Origin: Actinomycetes bacterium | Lineage (GTDB): Bacteria; Actinomycetota; Actinomycetes; Actinomycetales; Cellulomonadaceae | Assembly (NCBI GenBank): GCA_023428465.1 | Contig: JAEYXM010000008.1 | Location: 1 to 37,542 of the forward strand | DNA length: 37,542 nucleotides | Direction of reading: 5' to 3' | Shown here: piece after piece, positions 7,418-14,399 of the stretch | Layout of the letters: each line of letters begins with the position of its first letter | Position numbering within the stretch: the first letter of the stretch is position 1 | Translations under genes and position numbers: made by a program | The notes under the pieces: model-generated | Told to the model about the DNA's origin: nothing | Database searches by the model: none | Seen by the model: the letters and a program-made list of their open reading frames with translations, nothing else

Positions 7418-7476
7418 GCGGCCCGGACGCGTGCCCGTACATCAGCGGGCACGGCGACGTTCAGTTGCTCCTTCAC
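7412..7476 (-). pseudogene. Possible fragment of a ribbon-helix-helix plasmid-partition-type protein
   Basis: The minus-strand frame reads KEQLNVAVPADVRARVRAAY after a Pro/Arg-rich stretch, with GTG 7474-7476 as a possible internal start. This resembles the start of the DNA-binding region of actinobacterial partition-associated (ParB-like) proteins, which have a (Q/K)-(L/V)-NV-x-(I/V)-x-ADVRARVRAAY pattern. Similarity stops at about 7412, where the nuclease fragment begins on the other strand. Recognition rests on about 20 residues, so confidence is low. The stretch 7477-7595 between it and the GntR promoter shows no convincing gene. Confidence 0.25.
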
Positions 7477-7595
7477 GCGGCGCGTGCGGGGCGGTGTCAC
7501 CGGGGGTGCTGGCGCGGGTGCGCTGGGCCGGTTCCGCGCGAGCAGGCGGCTCGCGTCGGCTTGCGAGCACGCGCGCAGTGCCGCCGTCGTCCGCC

Positions 7596-7622
7596 ACTTG
7601 TTATAGTTGTCATGTAACAAGT
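7596..7622 (+). promoter_or_regulatory. Inverted-repeat operator overlapping the -10 of the GntR operon
   Basis: ACTTGTTA (7596-7603) and TAACAAGT (7615-7622) are perfect 8-bp arms with an 11-bp spacer. TATAGT (7603-7608) lies between them and fits a -10 box; a clear -35 is not visible. The right arm runs into the ribosome-binding site of the GntR gene at 7635. Position and symmetry are what is expected for autoregulation by a dimeric YtrA-type GntR protein. Bound regulator would block RNA polymerase. Confidence 0.65.
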
Positions 7623-7634
7623 AAGGTGGGCGCC

Positions 7635-7988
7635 ATGCTCTTCCGGATCGACCCCGTCGGCGGCGAGCCCCTCTACGCGCAGCTCGCCGCGCAGGTGCGC
7701 GCCGCCGTCGCACGCGGCGAGCTCGCCGACGGCGAGCGCCTGCCCTCCGCGCGGGACCTCGCCGCATCCCTCGACGTGAACCTCCACACCGTGCTGCGCG
7801 CCTACCAGGACCTGCGCACCGAAGGGCTGATCGAGCTCCGCCGCGGCCGTGGCGCCGTCGTCACCGCGGGCTCGGTGCGGGATCTCACGCCCCTGCACGA
7901 TGCCGTCGCCGAGGTCGTCCGGGCCGCGCGCAGCCTCGGCGTCTCGCCGGACACCACCCTCACCCTCGTCAAGGAAGCCCTCCGATGA
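7635..7988 (+). CDS. GntR family transcriptional regulator, YtrA subfamily
   Basis: 117 residues, the short length typical of YtrA-type GntR proteins: an N-terminal winged helix (IDPVGGEPLYAQLAAQVR, then LADGERLPSARDLAASLDVN and HTVLRAYQDLRTEGLI, about residues 5-66), a wing with RRGRGAVV, and a short C-terminal helical dimerisation tail rather than a ligand domain. AAGGTGG precedes the ATG. It overlaps the next gene by 4 bp (ATGA), so the regulator and a membrane protein form one unit, the usual YtrA arrangement in which the regulator controls its own operon through the palindrome at 7596-7622. The inducer is unknown. Confidence 0.9.
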   Translation: MLFRIDPVGGEPLYAQLAAQVRAAVARGELADGERLPSARDLAASLDVNLHTVLRAYQDLRTEGLIELRRGRGAVVTAGSVRDLTPLHDAVAEVVRAARSLGVSPDTTLTLVKEALR

Positions 7989-8974
7989 CCGCCGCCCCCG
8001 TCACCGTCCGCACGCCGGCCCCGCACCGCCGCTCGACAGCGGCCCTGGCCCTGGGCGTCCCGGTGGCGACGACCGCGATCGCCGCGACCTTCGCCCTGGC
8101 CTGGCGCGATCGCCTGCCGGACCCCGTCGCCTCGCACTGGGGCCCCCAGGGCACGGACGGCACGTCGTCGCTCCCGGGGCTCCTGGTCCCGCTCGCCGCG
8201 ATGACACTCGCCCTCGCACTCGTCCTGTGCGCTGTCGGCTGGTTCTGGGGCCACGCGGCGATGACGCGCCGGTTCGCCGTGGGCGCCGCGGTGTGGCTCG
8301 GGGTCTTCATCAACGCCCTCCTCGTCCTCATGCTCCACGCCCAGCTGGACGTGGCACGGGCGCAGGACGCCCGCGACCTCGGCCCGTGGCTCGGCGTCGT
8401 GATCGGCGGCGCCGTCGTCCTCGCGGGGCTCGCCGCGTGGCTCGTCCCGGGCGACGACCCACTGCCGAGCAGCGCCCGCGTGCCCGACGGCGCAGCACGG
8501 CTCGCCCTGCCGGAGTCCGAGCACGCCTCGTGGGTGCGCAGCGTGCGCGCCGCCAGCCCCGTGTGGACCGGGCTGGCCGCGGTCGCGTTCGCCCTGCTCA
8601 TCGGTGCCACCACGCGCGAGTGGTGGCTCGCGGGCGTCTTGGCCGTGTGCCTCACCCCGATCGCCGCCCTCGTGGACTGGACCGTCACGGTGGACCGCCG
8701 CGGCCTCGTGGCGCGGTCCCGGCTCCCGCGACCGCGCGTCGTCGTACCGCTGGAGGAGGTCGAGGAGGCGACGGTCGTGCGGGTGGACCCGCTGCGGGAG
8801 TTCGGCGGCTGGGGCCTGCGGATGGGCGTCGGCGGGCGCGTCGGCGTGGTCCTGCGCGGTGGTGATGCGATCGAGGTACTACGCACCGGTGGGCGACGCG
8901 TCGTGGTCACCGTGGACGACGCGCAGACCGGCGCGGCACTCCTCAACACCCTCGCGGAGCGCACCCGCGCCTGA
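7985..8974 (+). CDS. DUF1648-domain membrane protein
   Basis: 329 residues. An N-terminal TM segment is followed by RLPDPVASHWGPQGTDGTSS, the DUF1648 signature (LP-x-x-x-x-HW-x-x-x-G-x-x-D). About five or six hydrophobic segments are spread over residues 20-230, and the last 100 residues form a soluble domain with a PH-like pattern (VTVDRRGLVARSRLPRPRVV, then VPLEEVEEATVV). Translationally coupled to the GntR regulator by an ATGA overlap, so it is probably its target. DUF1648 proteins are often paired with YtrA or SdpR regulators; the Bacillus SdpI immunity protein carries this domain. The function here is not known. Confidence 0.75.
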   Translation: MTAAPVTVRTPAPHRRSTAALALGVPVATTAIAATFALAWRDRLPDPVASHWGPQGTDGTSSLPGLLVPLAAMTLALALVLCAVGWFWGHAAMTRRFAVGAAVWLGVFINALLVLMLHAQLDVARAQDARDLGPWLGVVIGGAVVLAGLAAWLVPGDDPLPSSARVPDGAARLALPESEHASWVRSVRAASPVWTGLAAVAFALLIGATTREWWLAGVLAVCLTPIAALVDWTVTVDRRGLVARSRLPRPRVVVPLEEVEEATVVRVDPLREFGGWGLRMGVGGRVGVVLRGGDAIEVLRTGGRRVVVTVDDAQTGAALLNTLAERTRA

Positions 8975-9025
8975 CCGCTGTCCGGACACACCGTCTCGGT
9001 ATGTGAGGCGTACCGGTCGGTAGCG

Positions 9026-9056
9026 TTGCTCCCCGGGACATTCCGGTTCTAATGTC
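9026..9056 (+). promoter_or_regulatory. Promoter and inverted repeat of the sulfur operon
   Basis: TTGCTC (9026-9031) and TCTAAT (9048-9053) with a 16-bp spacer look like -35 and -10 boxes. GACATT (9037-9042) and AATGTC (9051-9056) form a perfect inverted repeat with an 8-bp spacer that straddles the -10, so a repressor bound there would block initiation. Transcription would start near 9060, about 65 nt before the leader peptide. The stretch 8975-9025 shows only a short GTCCGGAC palindrome. Confidence 0.5.
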
Positions 9057-9065
9057 GTCCCCACT

Positions 9066-9103
9066 GGTCCGACAGGCGGACCGGCCGTCCCAGACGCTGG
9101 GAC
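9066..9103 (+). other. Two adjacent leader-RNA hairpins
   Basis: GGTCCG/CGGACC (9066-9071 and 9077-9082, loop ACAGG) and GTCCCAG/CTGGGAC (9087-9093 and 9097-9103, loop ACG) are both perfect. The second ends 7 nt before the strong GGAGGAGG ribosome-binding site (9111-9118) of the Cys-rich leader peptide. They lie wholly in the predicted 5' untranslated region and may control access to the leader-peptide start or stabilise the transcript. Confidence 0.5.
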
Positions 9104-9123
9104 ATGACGGGGAGGAGGCCGCC

Positions 9124-9192
9124 GTGCGCACTGCACCGGCGATGCCGATGACGCCCCGATGTGGCTGTTGTATGCCACACGCCGGCGCCTGA
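9124..9192 (+). CDS. Cys-rich leader peptide, probable cysteine attenuator
   Basis: 22 codons, GTG 9124 to TGA 9190-9192, behind GGAGGAGG with 5-bp spacing, the best ribosome-binding site in the neighbourhood. The peptide starts MRTAPAMPMTP and contains RCGCCMPH, that is three cysteines in four residues, near its C-terminus. Short ORFs with Cys runs ahead of sulfur-assimilation genes are known in mycobacteria as cysteine-responsive attenuators: ribosomes stall at Cys codons when cysteinyl-tRNA is scarce, and downstream expression rises. The position 132 nt before an ssuB-like gene fits that scheme. The mechanism here is inference. Confidence 0.7.
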   Translation: MRTAPAMPMTPRCGCCMPHAGA

Positions 9193-9210
9193 CGCACTCA
9201 CGTCGTCCGC

Positions 9211-9310
9211 GGTCCATCGAGGGACCCAGGTAGCCGGCGGCCCCCAGCCCCCGCCCCACCCGCCCTCGCGCGCGCCGTCGGACTCCGCCCGGAGCCCTGC
9301 GTCCGCGCAG
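9211..9310 (+). other. Structured spacer between leader peptide and ssuB-like gene
   Basis: Two small perfect hairpins are visible after the leader-peptide stop: GGTCC/GGACC (9211-9215 and 9222-9226) and CTGCG/CGCAG (9297-9301 and 9306-9310), the latter ending 3 nt before the CGGAGG ribosome-binding site of the ATPase gene. GGACC at 9222 could also pair with GGTCC at 9066, giving an alternative fold. Between them is a C-rich, G-poor run (about 9241-9275) that would suit Rho loading. Confidence 0.35.
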
Positions 9311-9323
9311 CCCGGAGGACCCC

Positions 9324-10172
9324 ATGGCCGTCACCACGCACGCCGCCGCCCGGACGACGCCCGCCCGCGTCTCGGTCCGTGGCGTCTCACGCTCCTTCCC
9401 CGACCGCCGCACCGGTGCGCCCACGCCCGTGCTCACCGGAGTGGACCTGGAGATCGAGGCTGGCGAGATCGTCGCCCTCCTCGGCCCGTCCGGCTGCGGC
9501 AAGTCCACGCTGCTGCGCCAGGTCATCGGCCTCGACTCGCCCACGAACGGCACGATCCTCATCGACGACCGGCCCGTCCGCGGCGCCGACCCGCGCTGCG
9601 CCGTCGCGTTCCAGGAGCCGCGCCTGCTCCCCTGGCGCAGCCTCGCCCAGAACGTCGCCCTCGGCCTGCCGCAGGGCGCCGACCGCGCCGCAGGCCGACG
9701 CCGCGTCGCCGAGCTCCTCGAACTCGTCGGCCTGGGTGAGTGCACCCACTACCGACCCCGCCAGGTCTCCGGCGGCATGGCGCAGCGCGCCTCGCTCGCC
9801 CGGGCGCTGGCCCGCAACCCCGGGGTGCTCGTGCTCGACGAGCCGTTCGGCGCCCTGGACGCGCTGACGCGCATGCGGATGCAGGACCTGCTCCTCGAGG
9901 TCCACGCCGCCGAGCCCGCGACCGTCCTGCTCGTCACCCACGACGTCGACGAGGCGCTCTACCTCGCCGACCGCATCGTCCTCCTCGGCCGCACGGCCGG
10001 CCGGGCGGCGGCGGCGCCGAGCAGCATCCGCTCCGTCGTCCCGGTGCCCGGCAGCCGGCCGCGGGACCGCGGCGACGCGGCCCTGGCCCTCCTGCGCGCC
10101 GAGCTGCTCGACGGCCTCGGCGTCCCCAGCCACCACGAGCTTCACGACCCCGACACACACCACTCCATCTGA
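9324..10172 (+). CDS. ssuB: ABC transporter ATPase, SsuB/TauB-like (sulfonate-type)
   Basis: 282 residues. Walker A GPSGCGKST (54-62), Q-loop FQEPRLLPW (96-104, the typical SsuB/TauB/NrtD sequence), signature VSGGM (148-152), Walker B VLVLDEP (168-174) followed by FGALDALTR, and switch His in THDVDEA. The FQEPRLLPW plus FGALDALTR combination marks the nitrate/sulfonate/taurine ATPase family. The C-terminal 60 residues are a variable tail. It energises the permease at 11419 for substrate delivered by the lipoprotein at 10237. First gene after the Cys-rich leader; the exact substrate (alkanesulfonate, taurine or other) cannot be told from the sequence. Confidence 0.9.
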   Translation: MAVTTHAAARTTPARVSVRGVSRSFPDRRTGAPTPVLTGVDLEIEAGEIVALLGPSGCGKSTLLRQVIGLDSPTNGTILIDDRPVRGADPRCAVAFQEPRLLPWRSLAQNVALGLPQGADRAAGRRRVAELLELVGLGECTHYRPRQVSGGMAQRASLARALARNPGVLVLDEPFGALDALTRMRMQDLLLEVHAAEPATVLLVTHDVDEALYLADRIVLLGRTAGRAAAAPSSIRSVVPVPGSRPRDRGDAALALLRAELLDGLGVPSHHELHDPDTHHSI

Positions 10173-10236
10173 CCTACCCACCTCCCCGTCCCGGCGTCCA
10201 CCCCGGTCGCCCGGCCAACCCGATGAGAGGGAACCC

Positions 10237-11280
10237 ATGAGGATCCGCAACGCACTGCCCGTCACCGCGGTCGCCGCCGCCGCCCTGATGCTCGGCGGCT
10301 GCGCAGCCGGTGAGGGCTCCGCCACGGTCGACGCCCCCGAGCCCGACGCCGCAGCCGCGGAGGACGGCGGCTGGAGCACCGACACCCTGAACATCGACTT
10401 CGCCACCTACAACCCGCTCAGCCTGATCATCAAGGACCAGGGCTGGCTCGAGGCCGAGCTCGACGGCGTCGAGGTCACGTGGGTGCAGTCCGCCGGCTCG
10501 AACAAGGCCAACGAGGCCCTGCGCGCCGGTGCGATCGACGTCGGCTCCACCGCCGGCTCCGCCGCCCTGCTGGCCCGGGCCAACGGCTCGCCCATCCACA
10601 CCATCGGCATCTACACGCAGCCGGAGTGGGCCGCCATCGTGGTCCCCGCCGGGTCCGACATCACCTCCGTCGAGCAGCTCGCGGGTCGCTCGATCGCCGC
10701 CACCAAGGGCACCGACCCGTACTTCTTCCTCCTGCAGACGCTCGAGGAGCACGGCCTGTCGCTCGGCGACGTCGAGGTGCAGAACCTCCAGCACGCCGAC
10801 GGGCGCGCGGCACTCGAGTCAGGCGCGGTGGACGCGTGGTCGGGCCTCGACCCGCTCATGGCCGCGAGCGAGACCGAGGCCGGTTCACAGCTGCTCTACC
10901 GGAACATCGACTTCAACACCTACGGGTTCCTGAACGCGACCGAGAGCTTCATCACGGACCACCCGGACGTCGCCCAGGTCGTCCTGGACGCGTACGAGCG
11001 GGCCCGCCAGTGGGCCATCGACAACCCCGAGGAGACCGCCCAGATCCTGGCCGACGTCGCCGGCATCGACCTCGCCGTCGCCCAGACGGTGATCCTCGAG
11101 CGCACGGTGATCGACCTCGACGTGGTGCCGGGCGAGGCCCAGCGCTCCGTCCTCGAGGTCGTCGGGCCGATCTTCGTCGACTCCGGTGACGTGTCCAGCC
11201 AGGACCTCATCGACACCGCGCTCGACGAGCTGTTCGACGACACCTTCGCCCAGCAGGCCGACGCCTCGCGCATCGGCTGA
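10237..11280 (+). CDS. ssuA: Substrate-binding lipoprotein, SsuA/TauA-like
   Basis: 347 residues; ribosome-binding site GAGAGGG. Lipoprotein signal MRIRNALPVTAVAAAALMLG with lipobox LGG-C22. The mature protein has the NMT1/SsuA-like layout: IDFATYNPLSLIIKDQGWLE, then VTWVQSAGSNKANEALRAGA and IDVGSTAGSAALLARANGSP, matching the family's conserved G-x-L-E and F-x-x-G-x-x-x-N-E-A-L-x-x-G-x-I-D-x-G elements. It captures the substrate outside the membrane for the SsuC-like permease. A strong hairpin after its stop (11291-11340) probably stabilises its message, giving the binding protein in excess. Confidence 0.9.
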   Translation: MRIRNALPVTAVAAAALMLGGCAAGEGSATVDAPEPDAAAAEDGGWSTDTLNIDFATYNPLSLIIKDQGWLEAELDGVEVTWVQSAGSNKANEALRAGAIDVGSTAGSAALLARANGSPIHTIGIYTQPEWAAIVVPAGSDITSVEQLAGRSIAATKGTDPYFFLLQTLEEHGLSLGDVEVQNLQHADGRAALESGAVDAWSGLDPLMAASETEAGSQLLYRNIDFNTYGFLNATESFITDHPDVAQVVLDAYERARQWAIDNPEETAQILADVAGIDLAVAQTVILERTVIDLDVVPGEAQRSVLEVVGPIFVDSGDVSSQDLIDTALDELFDDTFAQQADASRIG

Positions 11281-11290
11281 CCGCCGCCGG

Positions 11291-11340
11291 GGGTGCCCGT
11301 GGCGGAGCGGATGCGCCGTCCCGCTCCGCCACGGGTGCCC
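11291..11340 (+). terminator. 20-bp-arm intra-operon hairpin between ssuA and ssuC
   Basis: Arms 11291-11310 and 11321-11340 pair over 20 positions, with two G-U pairs near the base and a 15-bp perfect inner stem (CCCGTGGCGGAGCGG and its complement). The loop is ten bases. It starts 10 nt after the ssuA stop. There is no U-tract and the operon clearly continues, so partial termination or 3'-end protection of the binding-protein mRNA is more likely than full termination. Confidence 0.7.
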
Positions 11341-11418
11341 GCGGGCACCGTCTCCCCCACGCACCGCCTCCCCCACGCACCACCACCGACAGCCCCCGTC
11401 GCCAGCAAGGAGCCGACC

Positions 11419-12405
11419 ATGACGATCCTCGGGAGCACCGGCACCGGACCCGTCGTCGACGCCGACGGGCGGGCGCACCGCGCGCTGAACCCGTCCGACA
11501 CCGGGTCGCAGGACCCGGCGAAGGATCCTGCCCAGGAGTCGGCCCAGGGGTCGGCGCAGGACACCGCTGTCGCCGGCGACCAGGACGGCGGGCCCGGCAA
11601 CGGGAGCGACCGCACCGGCGCCGGGCCCGCCGTGCGGCGCGCCGGTCGTCGCTGGGGCCCCGCCGCCCTCGGGCTCGTCGTCCCGGCGGTGCTCATCGGC
11701 GTCTGGCACCTCGTCACCGCCGTGACCGGCACCTTCGCGCAGTACGAGCTGCCCTCCCCCGGCTCGGTCGTCGAGGCCGGCATCGAGCTCGCGACGTGGG
11801 ACAACGGCGCGACGCTCTGGACGCACATCCAGATCTCCGTGCAGCGCGTCGCACTCGGCTTCGCGCTGGGCTCGGCCGTCGGCCTGCTGCTCGGCGCCGT
11901 CGTCGGGCTCTCGCGCATCGCCGACCGACTGTTCGCCGGGACGCTCGGCGCCCTGCGCGCCATCCCCTCACTCGGCTGGGTGCCGCTCTTCGTCCTCTGG
12001 ATGGGCATCAACGAGGACTCCAAGGTGGTGCTCATCGCCGTCGGCGCCTTCTTCCCCGTGTACACGACGGTCGCGTCCGCCCTGCGGCACGTCGACCCGC
12101 ACCTCGTGGAGGCGGGCCGGGCCTACGGCCTGCGCGGCCCCCGCCTCCTCGTGCGCGTCCAGCTGCCCGCGGCGACGCCGGCCGTCGTCTCCGGCCTTCG
12201 CCTGGCCCTCGCCCAGGCCTGGCTCTTCCTCGTGGCCGCCGAGCTCATCGCCTCGTCGATGGGCCTCGGCTTCCTGCTCACCGACTCGGCCAACAACGGC
12301 CGCGTCGACCGGATCCTGCTGTCGCTCGTCACGCTCGCCGTGCTGGGCAAGACCACCGACGCCCTGATCGGCGTCGTCGAGAGGCGGTTGCTGCGCCGAT
12401 GGTGA
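11419..12405 (+). CDS. ssuC: ABC transporter permease, SsuC-like
   Basis: 328 residues from ATG 11419, which has AAGGAG 8 bases upstream; the open frame to 11293 covers the hairpin and lacks a site. The first 70 residues are an unusual hydrophilic extension rich in Gly, Asp and Gln-Asp repeats (AQESAQGSAQD). Then six TM segments of the BPD_transp_1 type, with the coupling motif EAGRAYGLRGPRLLVRVQLP (EAA-x-x-x-G-x-x-x-x-x-x-x-x-x-LP). Typical SsuC/TauC elements PSLGWVPLFVLWMGINEDSK and GLRLALAQAWLFLVAAELIA are present. The end overlaps the acetyl-CoA synthetase start by 7 bp. Confidence 0.9.
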   Translation: MTILGSTGTGPVVDADGRAHRALNPSDTGSQDPAKDPAQESAQGSAQDTAVAGDQDGGPGNGSDRTGAGPAVRRAGRRWGPAALGLVVPAVLIGVWHLVTAVTGTFAQYELPSPGSVVEAGIELATWDNGATLWTHIQISVQRVALGFALGSAVGLLLGAVVGLSRIADRLFAGTLGALRAIPSLGWVPLFVLWMGINEDSKVVLIAVGAFFPVYTTVASALRHVDPHLVEAGRAYGLRGPRLLVRVQLPAATPAVVSGLRLALAQAWLFLVAAELIASSMGLGFLLTDSANNGRVDRILLSLVTLAVLGKTTDALIGVVERRLLRRW

Positions 12406-14399
12406 TCTCCGCGGACACGCACGCCCGGCGGACCGCCGAGGCCGACGCCGACCACGTGGCCTTCTGGGCCGCGGCGGCCGGCGCCCTCGACTGGGACACG
12501 CCCTGGCACACGGCGCACACCTGGGCGCCGGCCCTCCCCGACCCCGAGCGCCCCGGCGAGCTCACGGTGCCGCGCGCCGAGTGGTTCGCCGGCGGGCGGC
12601 TCAACACCGCCCACAACTGCGTCGACCGGCACGTCGAGGCCGGCCGGGGCCGCCAGCCCGCGATCCTCGTCGAGTCGGCGACCGGCGAGCGCCGGGCCCT
12701 CACGTACGCGGCCCTGCAGCGCGAGGTCGCCCGCGCCGCGAATGCGCTCGAGGAGCTCGGCGTCGGGCCCGGGGACCGGGTCGTGATCTACCTGCCGCCG
12801 ATCCCCGAGACGATCATCGTGGCGCTCGCCGCCGCGCGCATCGGCGCCGTCCACTCCCTCGTGTTCTCCGGGTTCGCCGCCGAGGCCCTGCGCACCAGGA
12901 TCGTCGACGTCGGCGCCACGGTCGTGGTGACGGCGGACGGTCAGTACCGGCGCGGGCGCGCGCTGCCGCTGAAGGCGTCCGCCGACGCCGCCGTCGCGGG
13001 CCTCGACGTCCGGCATGTGCTCGTCGTGCGACGCACCGGGCAGCCGACGGCGTGGACGCCCGGCCGCGACGTCTGGTGGCACGACGCGGTCGACGGTGCG
13101 TCCGACCGGCACACCGCCCAGGCGTTCGACGCCGAGCACCCCCTCTTCGTCATCCACACGTCGGGCACCACGGGACGCCCCAAGGGCCTCGTGCACACCA
13201 CGGGCGGGTACCTGACGCAGACCGCGTGGACCTACGCGCACCTGTTCGACCCGCGCCCCGGCGACGTGCACTGGTGCACAGCCGACCCGGCGTGGGTCAC
13301 CGCGCACACGTACGTCCTGTACGGACCGCTCCTGAACGGCGCGACGATCCTCCTCGACGAGGCGACGCCCGACTGGCCGCACCGCGCCCGGCACGCCGAG
13401 CTCATCGAGCGTCACCGCGTCACGACCTACTACACGGCCCCCACGCTGGCCCGCACGCTCGCGACGTGGTTCCCCGACGGGTTCGGGGACCGCTACGACC
13501 TGTCGAGCGTGCGCCTGCTCGGCAGCGTCGGCGAGCCCATCAACCCTGCCGCCTGGCAGTGGCTGCGCACGCACGTCGGGGGCGGCACCGCGCCGATCGT
13601 CGACACGTGGTGGCAGTCCGAGACCGGCGCCACGATGGTCGCGCCGGTCGCGCTGGCCGAGCCCAAGCCCGGCAGCGCGGGCCGACCGCTGCCCGGCATC
13701 GCCGTCGAGGTCGTGGACGAGGGCGGCGAGCCCGTCCCGCCCGGCGTCGACGGGCTCCTCGCGGTCACCCGGACCTGGCCCGGCATGGCCCGGACCGTCT
13801 GGGGCGACCCCGAGCGGTACCGGGACGCCTACTGGGCACGGTTCGCCCACCGGGGCCTGTACCTGTCCGGGGACCGCGCGCGGCGTGACGCCGACGGCGA
13901 CCTGTGGCTCCTCGGCCGCGCCGACGAGGTCATCAACGTCTCGGGACACCGCCTGTCGACCATCGAGATCGAGTCCGCCCTCGTGGCGCACCCGGCCGTC
14001 GCCGAGGCGGGCGTCACCGGCGTCCCGGACGACACGACCGGCCAGGCCGTCGCGGCGTTCGTCGTCCTCGCCGGCACCCGGGACGGCGACGTCACGGCCG
14101 ACCTCACGACCGACCTGACGGCCGACCTGACGGCCCACGTGTCGGCAGCGATCTCACCGATCGCCCGACCGCGCGACGTCGTGGTCGTCCCCGACCTGCC
14201 CAAGACGCGCAGTGGGAAGATCCTCAGGCGGCTCCTGGCCGACCTCGTCGTCGGCGCCGGCGTCGGGGACACGACCTCGCTCGCCGACCCGACGAGCGTC
14301 GACCGGATCCGGGCCGCGCTCGCCGCCGCACCGCCGCACGGGTACGCACGCACGAGAAGCGACGAGGACGCGTCCTCGGAGAAGGAGGAGGTCGCATGA
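12399..14399 (+). CDS. Acetyl-CoA synthetase-like enzyme
   Basis: 666 residues from ATG 12399, overlapping ssuC. AMP-forming acyl-CoA synthetase motifs: core HTSGTTGRPKGLVHTTGG, the Acs-type ATP site TWWQSETG, YLSGDRARRDADGDLWLLGR (A8 region) and the C-terminal KTRSGKILRRLL with the catalytic Lys that is acetylated in known Acs. The family makes acetyl-CoA from acetate, ATP and CoA. The Trp in TWWQSETG is the residue that limits classic Acs to short acids, supporting acetate. An odd TADLTTDLTADLTAHV stretch sits in the C-terminal domain. Placement next to the sulfhydrylase, which releases acetate, suggests acetate recovery; that is inference. Confidence 0.88.
   Translation: MVISADTHARRTAEADADHVAFWAAAAGALDWDTPWHTAHTWAPALPDPERPGELTVPRAEWFAGGRLNTAHNCVDRHVEAGRGRQPAILVESATGERRALTYAALQREVARAANALEELGVGPGDRVVIYLPPIPETIIVALAAARIGAVHSLVFSGFAAEALRTRIVDVGATVVVTADGQYRRGRALPLKASADAAVAGLDVRHVLVVRRTGQPTAWTPGRDVWWHDAVDGASDRHTAQAFDAEHPLFVIHTSGTTGRPKGLVHTTGGYLTQTAWTYAHLFDPRPGDVHWCTADPAWVTAHTYVLYGPLLNGATILLDEATPDWPHRARHAELIERHRVTTYYTAPTLARTLATWFPDGFGDRYDLSSVRLLGSVGEPINPAAWQWLRTHVGGGTAPIVDTWWQSETGATMVAPVALAEPKPGSAGRPLPGIAVEVVDEGGEPVPPGVDGLLAVTRTWPGMARTVWGDPERYRDAYWARFAHRGLYLSGDRARRDADGDLWLLGRADEVINVSGHRLSTIEIESALVAHPAVAEAGVTGVPDDTTGQAVAAFVVLAGTRDGDVTADLTTDLTADLTAHVSAAISPIARPRDVVVVPDLPKTRSGKILRRLLADLVVGAGVGDTTSLADPTSVDRIRAALAAAPPHGYARTRSDEDASSEKEEVA

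Noticed and set aside
12123..14138. A 671-codon minus-strand frame opposite the acetyl-CoA synthetase.
   Set aside because: Shadow of a clearly conserved gene; no motifs or ribosome-binding site.
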